DNA from: Closterium sp. Naga37s-1
Lineage: Eukaryota; Streptophyta; Zygnematophyceae; Desmidiales; Closteriaceae
DNA: 64,000 nt
Assembly: GCA_947471745.1 (NCBI GenBank)
Contig: CANJKZ010000460.1
Span: forward strand, 248,001-312,000
Direction: 5' to 3'
Shown: piece by piece, positions 42,245 through 53,910 of the stretch
Position numbering within the stretch: position 1 is the first letter of the stretch
Layout: the number at the start of each line of letters is the position of its first letter
Notes under the pieces: generated by a model
Database searches by the model: none
What the model saw: the letters and a program-made list of their open reading frames with translations, nothing else
What the model was told of the DNA's origin: nothing
Program-made: the position numbers and the translations under genes

Positions 42245-45200
42245 CAGGCCCCCAGAAGTCAGAAATTTCTCTGATTTGGGTGAAGAAGTCTGATATTTCA
42301 GACTTTTTTTAGAGACTCAACTCTGATGTTTCAGCTTTTTTTTTTAAGGATGAGTCTGATAAATCAGTTTTTTTTCGGGAGTGTACTCTGATCCATCAGA
42401 GTACAATCGTGTACCGACTCTGATTCAATGTACCTGGGCTGGCGCCGACACCCGGGATCAGGGCCTATGTTTGGTTTTTGGCTACTCACGATTAGCAGTG
42501 TAGCCTTTTTCAAAACCCTTCTGATCAGTGTGTAATTTTTCGTTACACTGATACATCAGTGTAACATTGAGTTTCGAAAAATTTACACCAGAGCATCAGT
42601 ATAGTATATTTGTGTACCCTTATCGCATAAAACATTTGTAGTAAATTGGGCGCTGGTGGGTGGAGGTTGTGGGGACCTCGAGTCCCAAATTTGGGACTCG
42701 TGTCCCCAAACCCACGTTTTCGCCGAGTCAGCAAGCTTCCCGGGGGGAACGTGGGTTTGGGGACCTCGAGTCCCAAATTTACGAGTCAATATAAAGTTTT
42801 TGCAGTGAGTGCAGATTTGACCAATCAGGTTGCATCGCCTCTACAGTAGGTTGCAAGCAGGCATGGAGTGACGCGGGGTCGGTTGTCAGTACTCACGTGC
42901 TGATGTCGTAGTAAATCATTACGAAATTGAGTATATCGTTACGAAATTTCTAGGAAACTTCGTCTCGATGAGTAGAGTTTCGAGGGGGGGGTGCCTTGTA
43001 CGCCCTTAAGGGTAATCTTCGCTACGGGAAAATTTACCCCAGAGCATCAGTGTGGCCTAAATCGTTTCACTGTCAAATCAGTGTAACACTAATTTTCAAA
43101 AAAAAAAACCCAAACACATCAGTGTAGGCCCTAAATTTCACCCTTCTCATCAGTATAGCAGTGTGATTTACACTGATAAAATAGGCACTGCCCGGGATTA
43201 GCGGTTGCATTTGACTGTTGTCCCGTCAATCACGCTATATGTGGGACAACAGTCAAGTTTTGGCAGCGAGGCCGCCCTGCGGCGCGGTTATTCCCACGTA
43301 AACACCAGTGCACACCTTCTTTGTGTGCTGATTGGTCCTTGTGGCAGCTTTTCGAGCCAACAAGGACTTTCCCCCCATTTGCAGCCATGAAACACAACCG
43401 ACAGCAGTGCACGGCAGAAGCGCCTCGTCGTTGCCGTGCATGCTAGGCAACCACATCCCCTTTCATTGATGGCCCGTGGAGGGGTAAGGGGCCTTGTGTC
43501 TGAGCTAGGGTTTCATCCCTCCCCGTGCTTCAACATGCTGTCAACCACACCTCCCTAGTTCCTGCTCGGCAGGCTTTCTCAGACCCCGCGATGGCTTTCC
43601 AGGCCGATGCCGCCACAGGCGATGAAGATGATGACGGTCCTCACATCAGAACGGGGTTAGACTTTTTGCTTAGCTCGCTAGCACTAGAGAAGGCGGCTTG
43701 CGCCAGTCCTGATACAATCCCCATACCGAAAGAACCAGCACCAGCGGTCTCATCTCCAACTGATACTGTGATAGTGACGGATGAAGAACCTACCGTTGGT
43801 TCTGCCCTGCATCACGTCTGTGAGCCCACCACCGCCACCAAAGCGCGCAATGTCCGTCTGAAGCAGGCTACGTTGAGCTTCGAGAAGGTGTCTGCGACGA
43901 CAGCATTTGACAACAATGAAGCTGGCCCATCTGAACGGTCGCGTCCACGACTCGATATCAATTTAGCGCAGCTCATCCATGATGTGTATGAGGATGCACA
44001 TGACAAGTTTACTACGCAGTGGCGTGGTCGTTTTTCGTGGCTTGTGCTAACTAAAACCTCTACTGGACTCCCTGCGTTTAAGTGCAGTGTTTGTCAGGCC
44101 CATGCTGGCGACGCAGGCAAGTGCGGGAGGCGCGGGAAAGGTGCCACAGACGTGCAGACACAATCCTTCCGGAAGCATGCCGGCACTAACAAGCACAAGC
44201 TGGCTGTGTCTAAGTTCACCTCGTTAGTGGAAGGCGGGACGAGGCAGCCTCTGATCGACCAGCTTCGAGTCTGTGTCGACGAGGAGAAGCTGCGCGTCGT
44301 TTCCCTTCTTGACTCTTTGCTGTTCGTCAGTAAGTGTGACGCGCCAATGGGGATGTGGGTCAAGCTTGTTCGGTACCTGTCGGAGAAGGGTGTGAAGGGT
44401 TTCCCCAAGAAGGGGTACGGCACATACTATACCACGTGAGTGCATATGTTACTTCTTCTGCAACAGTTGCACATGTACGATGCTCTGCAATTCATGTTTG
44501 TTAAACCACGTTAACTGAGCGTGCTATTTTATGTGCAGGTACGGTTTCGGGGAGCTAACGCAGTCGACTGCAACGTGGCTTCAAACAACCCAGCTGGAGC
44601 ATGTGCTCTCAAGTCCCTTCATCGGCATCTCCCTCGACGAGAGCACGGATCGGTGCAGCGGGAAGCACCTAATCCTCTACGTCACTTTCATCCGCAACTG
44701 CAAGCTGGTCACGGAGTTCATGCAGCTTATCACAGTGGATAAGGCGGACGCCGCCTCGCTTCTAACTCTTCTTCTGTCACACCTGCAGGCAGTCGGCGCC
44801 GACCTGAGGCGGATCTATGGCATAAGCACCGATGGTGCCAACGTCATGATGGGCAGCAAGTCAGGCCTGGTGACATGCCTACGACTGCGCATTCCCCACT
44901 TGGTGTCGTCGCACTGCATCGTGCGCAGGTATATCGAATTATGTAATGTATAGGGAGGCACTGGCTGCCAAGCATGCTGCTGAGAAGATCCCAGCCTTCA
45001 GCATCATCGACATGGTGATTCGAACCGTGGCGGAGCATCTCGGCAGGTCCGGGCCGTGGCACCAGCGATTCATGGGCCTGCAAGAGATTTTCACGTCAAC
45101 AAGCCTGGAACTGCAAGGGATACATGCAGTTCGCTGGCTCTCACGGGGCGATGCCATGCTGAGGCTCATCGCCGTGTTGCCTGCTCTCATTGTGATGCTG

Positions 45201-46828
45201 AAGGAGTGGGATGAAACCTTGTACGCGCTCGTGACAAGCTACAGGTTTCATTTCCTACTGTTCTTCATTGCTGATGTGCTGGAGCAGCTCAACATCCTCA
45301 ACCGGGCTTTCCAGCACAAGGAGGTGAGCTGGGTTATGTTGTGTTCCATTCGTTACACGTACCGTTGCCTCTGCAATGTCCAAGGACCGTGACTAACACC
45401 CCTCCTTGCCTTTCTTGCCTTGTCATCAGCTGGATTATGCCAGTGTCCATGCGCAGATAAAGCGCACAACCTCCCACATCGAGAGCCGCTATGTCGACTG
45501 CGGCGATGACTTCGGTGCTGGCGTGAGCAAGAGGTTGTCTCCTTTCCTCGCGCGTCATGGGCCTGGAGGAAATAGGGAGGTGACTGCCGAGGGTGTGGAC
45601 TCCGACGGGCGCCCTGCACGCTTCAAGTTCAAGCTGCATGAGGACACCCTGGAGGAGTTTGAGGGTCCCGCGAATCATGATGGCTGCGTGGACGTGTGCA
45701 CCGAGTTTGCGTAGAAGATCGTCCACGAGCTGGTTTCGCGGCTTGGCGACCTGGAGGGAATGTCAGGGGCGAAGCTGTTCACCCCTGATGAGTGGCCGCT
45801 GGAACGTGGAGAGAGGAACATGAGATGCCTCCAGTGGCTGGAGTTTCTTGTCACACTGTTCAAGGCCGACGAGTGTGAGGAAATTCTGCCAGAAAAGCAC
45901 GGATTGCCATCACTGATGAATGTGTTTGTTTGGCATTGTCTTTTAGTTGCGACGTTGTTGTATCCTCGTGTGTGATGTAACGCAGTGCAGTGCTCTTAAA
46001 TCCCTTTTCCTGTGTCTCTACGTTTCCTCCCCCGCCAGGAATCAACAAGCGACGTGCGGTGAAGGAGCTGCGCATGTTCACCTCCGTGGTTGCAGCATCC
46101 AACAAGAACGAGCGCAGCTTCAACGCAGGACTCACCGCTATGCTGAAGACACCTGACTGGCGCGACAACTACCCCAACCTGGTGCAGTTGTGGGTGGCGG
46201 TAGCATTTCTGCCGCTGAGCACCGTGGAGTGCGAGAGAGGCTTCTCTCGGCAAAACATTATTAAGTCATGGCAGCGAGGCTCCTTGAAGGACGCGAGGCT
46301 TGGAGACCTCATGTGCATGAGCCTCATGGAGTATGAGCCAAACTGGGAGGACATTGTGGGGATCTGGAGGAGCTACAAGAAGCGCAAGCCCCACAGCAAC
46401 GCTCCTATCACTGGAGGGAAGCAACAGAGCAGGCAGGGCAAGGAGCCTGTGGAAGAGGAGATGGTAGTAGTCGACCTAGGAGATGATGATGCATGTGATA
46501 GCGATGATGGATTCAATGAGTAGCCTAGATAGGATAGGATAGCTAGCTAGTATGTATCCTAATTACTTTAGTTAAACCAAAGTATGATTAGTTTATATTT
46601 ATGTTGTAGATGTTAACTAGTGTAGTAAAACAAAGGCCAACAGACGGTCCTCCAGAACGAAAGTTACAATCAGACAAAATTCTAGTATAGAATTTGAATA
46701 TTCAGACTTTTTTAACATTGGACTCTGATATTTCAGCTTTTCTTTTTGTACCAACTCTGATTAATCAGACACAATCAGTGTACCAAGTCTGACGAATCAG
46801 ACAGGCCAAAAACGAATATGAGGGCCTG
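42245..46828 (+). mobile_element. hAT DNA transposon, 4.6 kb
   Basis: Ends CAGGCCCCCA (left) and the inverse of CAGGCCCTCA (right) are flanked by a perfect 8-bp target duplication GTGTGGGG at 42237-42244 and 46829-46836, the hAT signature. Terminal 500 bp on both sides are full of TCTGAT/ATCAG and ATCAGTGTA motifs, probable transposase-binding subterminal repeats. It carries one interrupted transposase gene. A hairpin formed by 42704-42718 and 42748-42762 lies in the left arm. Confidence 0.94.
43525..46523 (+). pseudogene. hAT transposase, interrupted
   Basis: Probable exons: 43525-44435, 44539-44928, 44954-45323, 45430-about 45918, 46039-46523. Order: an N-terminal Cys/His zinc-finger-like region (FKCSVCQAH..FRKHAGTNKHK), RNase H-like core with GISLDESTD (first Asp) and GISTDGANVMMG (second Asp), then the C-terminal dimerisation domain (FLPLSTVECERGFSRQNIIK). 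Frame across 44929-44953 is restored only if these 25 bases (GT...AG) are removed. An in-frame TAG at 45712-45714 interrupts the catalytic region, so the copy is probably inactive. The splice before 46039 is not resolved. The first Met could be 43525 or 43591. Confidence 0.85.
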
Positions 46829-46883
46829 GTGTGGGGGGAGAAGCCTGGGGATAGGAGAGGATAAGGGGGAGGGGAGGGTAGGG

Positions 46884-47014
46884 TGTCAAAATGTTATAGT
46901 GTTTACATTGTGTAGGTTGTAGTGGGGTAGCCTATAAAGGGTACAACCCAATTAGGGTTAGTACTTGTACTCAACTCATTCATAGTTCATTCATTCTCAT
47001 TCAGTATTCTGACA
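46884..47014 (+). repeat. 5' LTR of Copia A
   Basis: 131 bp; followed by a weak primer-binding site (TGGTTGTAGAGC), related to the initiator-Met tRNA type TGGTATCAGAGC. Confidence 0.92.
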
Positions 47015-47327
47015 TGGTTGTAGAGCAAGTCTTGTTCTAGGACCGATTTCTTTAGGGCCCACGTTTAGCTTAGGAGCCTAGGCCAAGCGGATGTCGAGGA
47101 GTTTGTGCAAGAGAGAATCGAGAATGTGTGTTGTTCACTATAACATACAAGGTACATATAGCAAACTAGAAAGGGTGCACGACCAACAGAATGTATAACA
47201 AACTACAGCTACAGCTACAGGCACTTATAGATAGATATATATAATATATCGCGACACATCCCCTAAGTGCCTGCAGCGCATAGCAATAACAAGTCACTGA
47301 GGAGTGGAAAAAGCATGGGAAACAACA

Positions 47328-48776
47328 TCACATATCAGCCATGATAAGTGCAATGACAGCAGGTGCAGGACCCGAGAGGTGGGCGTGAGAGCAGGTGCCG
47401 TGGCTGCAACGAGCAGCAGGACAGTACAGCTCATCACCTCCGGGGGCGTGCCTGCTACAGGCAGCAGTTGCACTAATGGCAGATAGAGCCACAGTGACCT
47501 CAGCCACAGCAGATGCAGCAGCGACAGGTGCAGGACCCGGCAAGCGGGCGTGAGAGCAGGCGCTGTGGCTGCAACGGACAGCAGGACAGCACCGCTCACC
47601 ACCTCCGGGGGCGTGCCTGCTACAGGCAACGGCTGCAAATGCCCGACTTGCTTCTGCCACCCCCTTACCCGCCCACTCAACCTCTCTGGTGCTGGCGGCT
47701 GGCGCTGGTGCTGGTGCCTGGTGCTGGCGGCTGGCGCTGGTGCGGGTGCCTGGTGCTGGCGGGACAGCATTGGAGCTGGTGCTGGTGCTGGCGGCTGGCG
47801 CTGGTACTGGTGCGTGGTGCTGGCGGCTGGCGCTGGTGCTGGTGCCTGGTGCTGGCGCTGGTGCTGGTGCCTGGTGCTGGCGGCTGATGCTGGTGCCTGG
47901 TGCTGGGGTGATGGCGCTGGAGCTGGTGCTGGTGCTGGCGGCTGGCGCTGGTACTTGTGCCTGGTGCTGGCGGCTGGCGCTGGCGCTGGTGCTGGTGCCT
48001 GGTGCTGGCGTGACGGCGCTGGTGCCGTCGCTGGAGCTGGTGATGGTGCTGGCGGCTGGCGCTGGTGCTGGTGCCTGAGGCTGGCGGGTGGCGCTGGTGC
48101 TGGTGCCTGGTGCTGGCGTGACGGCGCTGGAGCTGGTGCTGGTGCTGGCGGCTGGCGCTGGTGCTAGTGCCTGGTGCTGGCGGCTGGCGCTGGTGCCTGG
48201 TGCTGGCGATGGTGCTGGTGCCTGGTGCTGGCGGCTGATGCTGGTGCTTGGTGCTGGCGTGACAGCGCTGGAGCTGGTGCTGGTGCTGGCGGCTGGCGCT
48301 GGTACTTGTGCCTGGTGCTGGCGGCTGGCGCTGGCGCCTGGTGCTGGCGGCTGGTGCTGGTGCCTGGTGCTGGCGTGACGGCGCTGGAGCTGGTGCTGGG
48401 TGCTGGTGGCTGGCGCTGGTGCTGGTGCCTGGTGCTGGCGTGACGGCGCTGGCGGGGTCTCTGCTGGCGGTGTAGCTGCTGGCGGGGTCTCTGCTGGCGG
48501 TGTAGCTGCTGGCGGGGTCTCTGCTGGCGGGGTCACTGATGGCGGGGTTTCTGCTGGCGGTGTCGCTGCTGGCGGGGTCTCTGTTGGCGGGGTCTCTGCT
48601 GGCGGGGTCTCTGCTGGCAATGACGCTGCTGGCGGTGGCGCTGCTGGCGGGGTCGCTGCTGGCGGTTCCGCGTGTTCGCTTGCTGGCGGGCTTGTGGGTC
48701 GCGTACGATCTGGAGCGTGCAGTGGCGGAGCAGTAGATTCTCCTGCCATTCCCGCCACGCCCGCCATTCCCGCCAC
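47328..48776 (-). CDS. Repetitive ORF of element B, unknown function
   Basis: 482 codons of APAPAASTSTSSSAVTPAPG repeats, an ETPPA/TPPAE repeat near the N-terminus, and two copies of a Cys/His block (CSRHAPGG.E.CCPA.RCSH, then CSH) at the C-terminus. Not a recognised gag. The DNA is a GCTGGTGCTGGC-type array that stays open in several frames, so expression is doubtful; the doubled Cys/His block is the only part that looks protein-like. Element C is inserted immediately upstream of its start. Confidence 0.35.
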   Translation of the reverse strand: MAGMAGVAGMAGESTAPPLHAPDRTRPTSPPASEHAEPPAATPPAAPPPAASLPAETPPAETPPTETPPAATPPAETPPSVTPPAETPPAATPPAETPPAATPPAETPPAPSRQHQAPAPAPATSTQHQLQRRHASTRHQHQPPAPGASASRQHQAQVPAPAASTSTSSSAVTPAPSTSISRQHQAPAPSPAPGTSASRQHQALAPAPAASTSTSSSAVTPAPGTSTSATRQPQAPAPAPAASTITSSSDGTSAVTPAPGTSTSASASRQHQAQVPAPAASTSTSSSAITPAPGTSISRQHQAPAPAPAPGTSTSASRQHHAPVPAPAASTSTSSNAVPPAPGTRTSASRQHQAPAPAPAASTREVEWAGKGVAEASRAFAAVACSRHAPGGGERCCPAVRCSHSACSHARLPGPAPVAAASAVAEVTVALSAISATAACSRHAPGGDELYCPAARCSHGTCSHAHLSGPAPAVIALIMADM

Positions 48777-48780
48777 TCCC

Positions 48781-48922
48781 TGTCAGAATGTTATGTTTGT
48801 CTAGCCTGCAGTGGGGTACTCAATAGTGAGTACAGCCCAATCTAGGGTTTGCTATATGTACTCAACTGCTTGCTAGTGCAACCTCTTTTTCTCGTTTCTA
48901 ACTTTCAACTGCTATTCCAACA
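48781..48922 (+). repeat. 5' LTR of element C
   Basis: 142 bp, identical to the 3' LTR. Confidence 0.93.
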
Positions 48923-50253
48923 TGGAATCAGAGCAGGTCGACCCTCGTGGGTCGATCCTGTGCATGGGCCCACCATTGTCTTCCGCTGCTACACTGCCTA
49001 TCGCGCGCCTCGGGCGCGCACTGTCTTCCTGTCTCCCGCGCGCCCATGGCGCGCGGCCCTTTTTCTTCCCGCCGCGCGCTCGAGTCGCGCGGCGGTTTTC
49101 TGCTCGTCGCGCCGCCCTGGGGGCAGCGCGACGCCCTGATTTGCCCGTCGTGCGCCCCGTGGCGCGCGACGGTGCCCTGCCCGTCGCGCGCCTCGGGGCG
49201 CACGGCGGTTTCGTTGCCCGGGGGGGCTCGTGCGCCCCCCCCCCCCCCCCCCCTTCGTCGCCCGTCGCGGCGCCAACAGGGGCCCGCGCGCCCCCCCCCC
49301 CTTCGTCGCCCGTCGCGGCGCCATCGGAGGCCCGCGCGGCCCCCCTCCCCCCCCCCTTCGTCGCCCGTCGCGGCGCCAACAGGGGCCCGCGCGCCCCCCC
49401 CCCCCCCCTTCGTCGCCCGTCGCGGCGCCAACGGGGGCCCGCGCGGCCCCCCCCTTCGTCGCCCGTCGCGGCGCCAACGGGGGCCCGCGCGGCGGCCCCC
49501 CACAGGGTCGCCTCGACAGGCGACGGGAGGGGCGACTGACGGGGGCCACGCGTCGGCCCCTCCTGTTTTCGTCGCGCCCCCCCCCCCCCCCCCCCCCCCC
49601 ATCTCCGGCCCTGCCCTGTGTTAGGGTTTGGGGGTGGCGAGTGGGGGGTGGCGGGTGTGTGGCATCACCTGCTCCTCCTCCTCCTTCGTCTCCCACTGCT
49701 GCAGCTGACGCTGAGGGGGGTGGGTGTGTGTGAGTCGACGGAGTGGTGCTAGGGGGTGGAGTGTGAGTGAACCTAGGGGTGCAGCAGGGGGTGTGTGAAT
49801 GGGGGGTGCGGCAGTAGAGGGAGGTTGGGTGGAGGTAGCCGTCGTGTTGCCAGCAGTGCCAGTAGTCCGGAGGTGCGCTTCCGGTAGCCCAGTGATGCCG
49901 CTGCGCCAGTCGCCCGTGGGTCCGTTGCTCCTGCCGCTCGTCTTAGCCGCGGAGCCAGTTACTCCTGTAGTCCGGAGGTGCGCCTCCGGTAGCCTCAGTG
50001 CGAGCCGCTCCTGTTGCCCGTGTGTCTGCAGCTTCCGCCGTTGCCTCCTCTCTCCTTTCCTATTAGTCCAGCCTCCTCCTCCTCACTTGCCCTCTGTGAT
50101 AGCCTCTAGTTTTACTTATTTGCTGTGAACTATAAACTGTCACTTCTTGTACTTGTGCTCAGAATGTGTGGTGACATTGTGATCCACCCTGAGCTTGTCT
50201 TTGCTTTACTTTGCTTGTTGTGCTGATTACACCCCACTTTGGCTATGGGGGTG

Positions 50254-50395
50254 TGTCAGAATGTTATGTTTGTCTAGCCTGCAGTGGGGTACTCAATAGT
50301 GAGTACAGCCCAATCTAGGGTTTGCTATATGTACTCAACTGCTTGCTAGTGCAACCTCTTTTTCTCGTTTCTAACTTTCAACTGCTATTCCAACA
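50254..50395 (+). repeat. 3' LTR of element C
   Basis: 142 bp, preceded by the polypurine-like tract TATGGGGGTG. Confidence 0.93.
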
Positions 50396-50401
50396 CTCCC
50401 T

Positions 50402-50818
50402 TCACAGCAGCTGCGAAGTCGACGGGAAGGCGGGCGGGGTCGGAACGGGACGGGACGAATTTGTGGGCTGGCGTTGATGCTCAAGTGACGGCTGCCACCC
50501 CTTTCCCCTTCTCCTCTCCCCCCCCCACTGCGACCGTCGATGTTTCCACGCCAGGGAGCCGCGACGAGGCAGCGTGACGGGGAAGGGCAACGCGGAACGC
50601 AGTGGTGGGTTTAGGGGCCGACGGGGGGGAAGAGCGGCGGCGCGAAACAGCGGGTCGGCGAGCGCCGTCACTCCCATTGCGACCGTTGCGTTTGTCACGA
50701 CTACCGTGACGGATTTTGCTCCGGGCGAGCGATGGGGAAGGACGGACGAAGCCGCGATTTGCTGCTGACGGTGGGCCCTTGGTAAATTAGGTCGGGAACG
50801 ACCTAGCTCTGATACCAT
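50402..50818 (-). CDS. Short ORF at the 5' end of element B
   Basis: 138 codons beginning at the primer-binding site. Basic, Arg/Pro-rich, no motif recognised. It would be the first frame of the B transcript; it ends close to the C insertion site. Confidence 0.3.
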   Translation of the reverse strand: MVSELGRSRPNLPRAHRQQQIAASSVLPHRSPGAKSVTVVVTNATVAMGVTALADPLFRAAALPPRRPLNPPLRSALPFPVTLPRRGSLAWKHRRSQWGGERRRGKGWQPSLEHQRQPTNSSRPVPTPPAFPSTSQLL

Positions 50819-51054
50819 GTTACGAGACTAACTTAACTTAGGAACCGGGTTTAGCTAGGGCCTAGGCTTAGGAGCCTAGGCCAAGCGGATGTCGAGGAGT
50901 TTGTGCAAGAGAGAATCGAGAATGTGTATTGTTCACTATAGCACACAAGGTACATATAGCAAACTAGAAAGGGTGCACCACCAACAGAATGTATAACAAA
51001 CTACAGCTACAGCTACAGGCACTTATAGATAGATATATATAATATATCACAACA

Positions 51055-53777
51055 AGTACCACCCTCACTCCACTCACTGCACCTGTTCTAGTCAGACTGG
51101 CTGACCCCTTAGGGGGCCCAGTTCTTGCCCGTTCCTCCACTTTTCTCCCGTGTCCGGCGGTTCCGTCCAGCTCACTCTCAGGTCTTCACCTCCCCTCGTT
51201 CTCTACAAACTTGGTGAGTACCGCTGCCCTCCAGGATGCGATGGTCACTACCACCACTCCTGGGGGTCAGCGTGTGTCGATCTTCACGTGTACACGGACG
51301 GGCCGTCACCTTGCCACCCGTCGGCCTGGTTCGAGTCTGTACACACTGACTACTGAGCCTCCTTAGGTAGCTGCGTCTGCTCAGGTGTCCGCATCAGGTC
51401 CGGTAGCAGCCCCCTGCTTGTGTCGCCTCCTGTCGCACCAGACTCTCCTGTGGCACCACCGCCTTAGTCACCCCTCCCTGCCATGCCTTCGTGGCATGCA
51501 CTCCCGCCTCCTTGTTTCTGGTCTTCCCAGGTCTCTGCCTCCCCTCCCGCCCTCGCCTGCCCTGCCCTGCCTTCCTTGCGTCGAGGGACGGTTGCGCACC
51601 GCTCCTCACTCCTCCTTGTTTCCCCTGACGACTGCTCCCCTGCAGACTCTCCACATGGACGTGGAGAGGGCCGCAAGCGCTACTTTCTGCTGGTTGTTGA
51701 TGACTACATGCGTTACACCACAGTCTGTCAGAGGTCCACTGGTGATCCCCGATTGATCCTAGGGAAGGGTTACAGGCTCGTTGTCCTGGGGGGTTATGGG
51801 CGCACTGACCCGCTACTTAACAAGCCCTTTTATCCCAATGGTCTAGTGGTTGGGATTCTGACATAGTCTTCCCCTTGCGCAGTAAGGGTGAGGTCCCTGA
51901 TGTCTTGATCCCTTGGATCCCCGCAGTCCGTCTCCAGCTCCGCGAGCGGTTCCGCTAGGACCTTCCTGTCTTGCGTCTGCACTCTGACAGAGGTGGTGAG
52001 TTCTCCTCTGACCTCTGGCGGGACTTTTGTCATGGGGAGGGCATCCTCCAGTCGTTCACGCTTCCGACCTCCCTGCAGCAAAATGGGATTGCTGAGCGCC
52101 GCATTGACTTAGTTATGGAGGTGGCTCGTACCTCCATGATCCATGCGAGTGCTCCCCATTTTCTGTGGCCGTTTGCGGTCCGGTACGCTGCGCATCAGCT
52201 CAACCTCTGGCCCCGTGTCTCCTTGCCGGAGACCTTGCCTACATTGCGTTGGACGGGGAAGGTTGGCGATGCGTCAGCGTTCCGGGTCTGGGGCTCTTGT
52301 GCCTTTGTCTGCGATACTTCCGCGGACAAGCTCTCCTCCAGCGCTATTCTCTGCGTCTTCCTTGGCTTCCCCCCTGACGCGCCTGGCTGGCAGTTTTACC
52401 ACCCCACCTCGCGCCGTGTCCTCCCCTCTCAGGACGTCACGTTTGACGAGTCGGTTCCCTTTCACCATCTCTTCCCCTACCGCACTGCCCCTCTCCCCCC
52501 CCCCCGCCGCCCTTCCTTGCTCCAAGTCCCCCTCCGGTGGACCCCCTCCCCCCTCAGGGTCCTGCTCCCTCAGGTGTGTCTCAGGTAGACCCACTCCCCG
52601 GGAGTGTGCCTGTCGAGGTCACCGTAGACTCAGGTGCTGCTAGAGGTGCTGCGTCTGGGGGTGCTGAGCTTGCGAGTGCGGAGCCTGGGGGTGCTGAGCC
52701 TGAGGGTGTGGAGCTTGGGGGTGCTGAGTCTGAGGGTGCGGAGTCTGGGGGTGCTGAGCCTGCGAGTGCGGAGCCTGGGGGTACTGAGCCTGAGGGTGCG
52801 GAGCCTGGGGGTGCTGAGTCTAAGGGTGCAGAGTCTGGGGGTGCTAAGCCTAGGGGTACTGCGTCTGCTGGAGGTCCTGCGGGTGCCTCGCCACGATTGT
52901 CTCCCCGGCGGGAGCCTCTCTCACCGCAGCAGCTGCGCGAGTGGTTTTCTCAGCGCACACGCCTTAGGAGTGGCGCTGCAGGAGCTGGAGGTGTTGGAGG
53001 CACTGGAGCTGGAGGTGTTGGAGCTACTAGTCTTGGAGGTGCTGGAGTTACTGCTGGAGCTGGATGTACCGGAGGTGCTGGAGCTGCTGGTCCTGGAGGT
53101 GCTCGTACTAGAGGGATTAGAGCTGCCGGAGCTGGTGGTGTTGGATGCGCTGGGGTTAGACACCCTGGAGCTAGAGACCCTGGAGCTGGAGGCACTGGTG
53201 CTGGAGGTGCTGGAGCTGGAGGAGCTGGAGCTGGAGACCTTGGAGCTGGAGGCACTGGCGCTGGAGGCACTGGAGCTGGAGGCACTGGAGTTGGAGAATC
53301 TTGAGCTGGAGGCACTGGCGCTAGAGACACTGGAGCTGGAGGCGCTGGAGCTGGAGGCGCTGGAGCTAGAGGCACTGGAGGTGTAGACCCTGGAGCTGGA
53401 GACGTTGGCGTTGGGGGTGCTGGAGCTGGCATTACTGGTGCTGGAGGCACTATGCAGCGGCGAACGTTTTTTGTTCCGCCACCACCGTCGTCTCTGCCGC
53501 CACCTGACTCGGTCCTTTTCCAGGTTCTTAGTCTCCTGTCTTCTACTGGCCTTACTCCTAGCTTACTGTGTCCACCGCCTCACCATTCGCAGCCACAGTT
53601 ACAGCCAGACTCCCCACTGCCTGCTCCTTCTCATTACGCTAAGCAGACAGACTCCTTTACAGAGCGTCGTGAGCCCGAGTCTCGTCCTGCCTCGCCTGTT
53701 CACGTTGTTCGCACTGGTCGTCGTTCTCCTCGTTCGCGTCCTCCTCTTGTCCCCGACACCCACGTTATGGCACTTCG
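51055..53777 (+). pseudogene. Copia A protease remnant, integrase and Gly/Ala linker
   Basis: Decayed reading frames follow Copia order. 51085-51220 matches the post-protease region (LADPLGGPVLARSS). 51420-51650 holds the integrase zinc site (HHRLSHPS...CLPC). The catalytic core at 51690-52590 has VDDYMRY, HSDRGGEF and QNGIAERR (D, D, E). Then comes a repetitive GGAEPEGAE and GAGGTGAGG linker (52630-53450). Stops and frame changes are frequent. Element D interrupts it at 53777/60954. Confidence 0.88.
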
Positions 53778-53910
53778 TGTCAAACTTATATCTGCTATGG
53801 TCTATTTAGGCTGTAGTGGGGTAGCTCTTAGTGGGTACAATACTTATGTGTTTCCTATATGTACCCATCTCATTTCTAGTTCATTCATTCTTTCGTCTAT
53901 CATTCTCACA
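53778..53910 (+). repeat. 5' LTR of Copia D
   Basis: 133 bp, TGTCA at the start and CTCACA at the end. Confidence 0.93.

Larger units (their letters stand above)
48781..50395 (+). mobile_element. Short non-autonomous LTR element C (TRIM/LARD-like)
   Basis: Two 142-bp LTRs, 48781-48922 and 50254-50395, identical base for base as I read them, flanked by the target duplication CTCCC (48776-48780, 50396-50400). Primer-binding site TGGAATCAGAGCAGG follows the 5' LTR; TATGGGGGTG precedes the 3' LTR. The 1.3-kb interior has no gag or pol. Instead it holds a C-homopolymer-rich tandem array (49225-49620, unit around TTCGTCGCCCGTCGCGGCGC). Its last 90 bp resemble the same region of element D, its likely helper family. 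Confidence 0.92.
47063..51054 (-). mobile_element. LTR element B, minus orientation, non-autonomous, interrupted by C
   Basis: Direct repeats 47063-47256 and 50818-51054 are its LTRs. A perfect initiator-Met primer-binding site, TGGTATCAGAGC on the minus strand, abuts 50818, giving the orientation. The left copy lacks about 40 bp at its outer end and no target duplication is seen. Inside are only repetitive frames and no pol motif. Confidence 0.8.

Noticed and set aside
48928..49733. Overlapping frames of about 200 codons inside element C
   Set aside because: They read through a C-rich tandem array, contain no conserved motif, and exist in five frames.
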